From contig NZ_PPPX01000015.1 in the NCBI RefSeq assembly GCF_002902305.1, forward strand, positions 1-46,821: 46,821 nt of DNA. Direction: 5' to 3'. Each line of letters begins with the position of its first letter. Position 1 is the stretch's first letter. Made by a program: the position numbers and the translations under genes. Origin of the DNA: Staphylococcus argensis (GTDB taxonomy: Bacteria > Bacillota > Bacilli > Staphylococcales > Staphylococcaceae). The notes under the pieces were generated by a model. The model made no database searches and was not told the origin of the DNA. It was given only the letters and a program-made list of their open reading frames with translations. Positions 46,309-46,821 of this stretch are shown here, piece after piece.

Positions 46309-46443
46309 TTGACTTTTTAGCTGAGATGAATTACTATAATAAAGTCGTCTTAAACAAGACAGATTGTTTGTAAATGAATTGCAAAGAAATTTTAACAGAG
46401 TGTAAAATTAACTATTGCAAATGAGTTCAAAACAATGTAATAT
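46309..46443 (+). promoter_or_regulatory. Three stacked promoter candidates of the 5S-tRNA operon
   Basis: P1 is TTGACT (46309-46314), 17 bases, TACTAT (46332-46337). P2 is TTGCAA (46379-46384), 18 bases, TAAAAT (46403-46408). P3 is TTGCAA (46415-46420), 17 bases, TAATAT (46438-46443). P3 would start about 10 bases before the 5S gene. Stacked promoters are usual for stable RNA operons. Confidence 0.6.
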
Positions 46444-46462
46444 AAATAGAGTAAAGAAATTG

Positions 46463-46578
46463 TCTGGTGATGATGGCAAAGAGGTCACACCTGTTCCCGT
46501 GCCGAACACAGAAGTTAAGCTCTTTAGCGCCGATGGTAGTCGGACTTACGTTCCGCAAGAGTAGGACGTTGCCAGGCA
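46463..46578 (+). rRNA. rrf: 5S ribosomal RNA (complete)
   Basis: The sequence begins TCTGGTGATGATGGCAAAGA and ends TTGCCAGGCA, giving a 116-base gene. The conserved GTGCCGAACACAGAAGTTAA core and the terminal stem match Firmicute 5S rRNA. No 16S or 23S precedes it; tRNA genes follow at once. This matches the staphylococcal layout in which a 5S-tRNA run sits before the next 16S gene. Confidence 0.96.
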
Positions 46579-46593
46579 GTAATATTTCGATGT

Positions 46594-46669
46594 GGAGGAT
46601 TAGCTCAGCTGGGAGAGCATCTGCCTTACAAGCAGGGGGTCGGCGGTTCGAACCCGTCATCCTCCACCA
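46594..46669 (+). tRNA. tRNA-Val (anticodon UAC)
   Basis: The 76-base cloverleaf has the acceptor stem GGAGGAT/ATCCTCC, anticodon loop CTTACAA with anticodon TAC, T-loop GGTTCGAAC and an encoded CCA. It lies 15 bases after the 5S gene. Confidence 0.97.
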
Positions 46670-46686
46670 TTTAGAAATTACATATC

Positions 46687-46762
<76 letters not shown>

Positions 46763-46768
46763 TCTTTT

Positions 46769-46821
46769 GAGCCATTAGCTCAGTTGGTAGAGCATCTGAC
46801 TTTTAATCAGAGGGTCAGAGG
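46769..46821 (+). tRNA. tRNA-Lys (anticodon UUU), cut by the window end
   Basis: The 5' acceptor strand GAGCCAT, the D-arm TAGCTCAGTTGGTAGAGCA and the anticodon loop CTTTTAA (anticodon TTT) are visible. The sequence stops in the T-arm, so the gene continues outside the window. Confidence 0.95.

Overview
The window is a chromosomal segment of a low-GC Gram-positive bacterium of the Staphylococcaceae, most likely a Staphylococcus other than S. aureus. This rests on protein similarity and on gene order recalled from S. aureus: tmk-pstA-holB-ricT-yabA through ispE-purR-ridA-spoVG-glmU-prs-rplY, pth-mfd-mazG-divIC-tilS-hpt-ftsH-hslO-cysK-folP-folB-folK-lysS, then 5S-tRNA genes. I cannot name the species. 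The segment lies between two rRNA regions: it opens in the 3' part of a 5S rRNA gene and closes in a 5S-tRNA(Val)-tRNA(Thr)-tRNA(Lys) cluster on the same strand. Every gene I could support is on the + strand except one 54-codon gene at 18245-18409.

Layout. 1-3450 is the variable part next to the rRNA genes: two tandem paralogous small membrane proteins, an NmrA-like oxidoreductase broken by an in-frame stop, and a PTS-type IIC membrane permease. 3480-10002 holds an Orn/Lys/Arg-type decarboxylase, tmk, the c-di-AMP receptor gene pstA, holB, ricT, yabA, a tRNA methyltransferase, a GIY-YIG protein and rsmI. 10300-18190 holds metG, tatD, rnmV, rsmA, veg, ispE, purR, ridA and spoVG. 18245-22266 holds the minus-strand small gene, glmU, prs and rplY.

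22267-27040 carries a complete dltXABCD operon (D-alanylation of teichoic acids) with its own promoter and terminator, between rplY and pth. Those two genes are adjacent in S. aureus as I know it, so the operon sits at a different locus here. 27148-37326 is an overlapping run pth-mfd-flippase-mazG-rqcP-divIC, then an S1-domain gene, tilS and hpt. 37327-45620 holds ftsH with a long structured leader, hslO, cysK, folP-folB-folK and lysS. Behind lysS is the C-terminal scrap of an ISL3-like transposase, then about 600 nt of AT-rich non-coding DNA, then stacked promoters in front of the 5S-tRNA cluster.

The content is mostly housekeeping: replication (tmk, holB, yabA), repair (mfd), rRNA and tRNA maturation (rnmV, rsmA, rsmI, tilS), translation (metG, lysS, rplY, pth, rqcP), nucleotide metabolism and its repressor (prs, hpt, purR), envelope synthesis (glmU, ispE, flippase, dlt, divIC), proteostasis (ftsH, hslO) and folate synthesis. 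I found no CRISPR array, prophage, toxin-antitoxin pair or obvious defence system. The less ordinary signals are the dlt relocation, the interrupted oxidoreductase, the minus-strand micro-gene, a possible autoregulatory leader in front of rplY, the multi-hairpin ftsH leader, and a recurring style of nested long-loop hairpins between genes.
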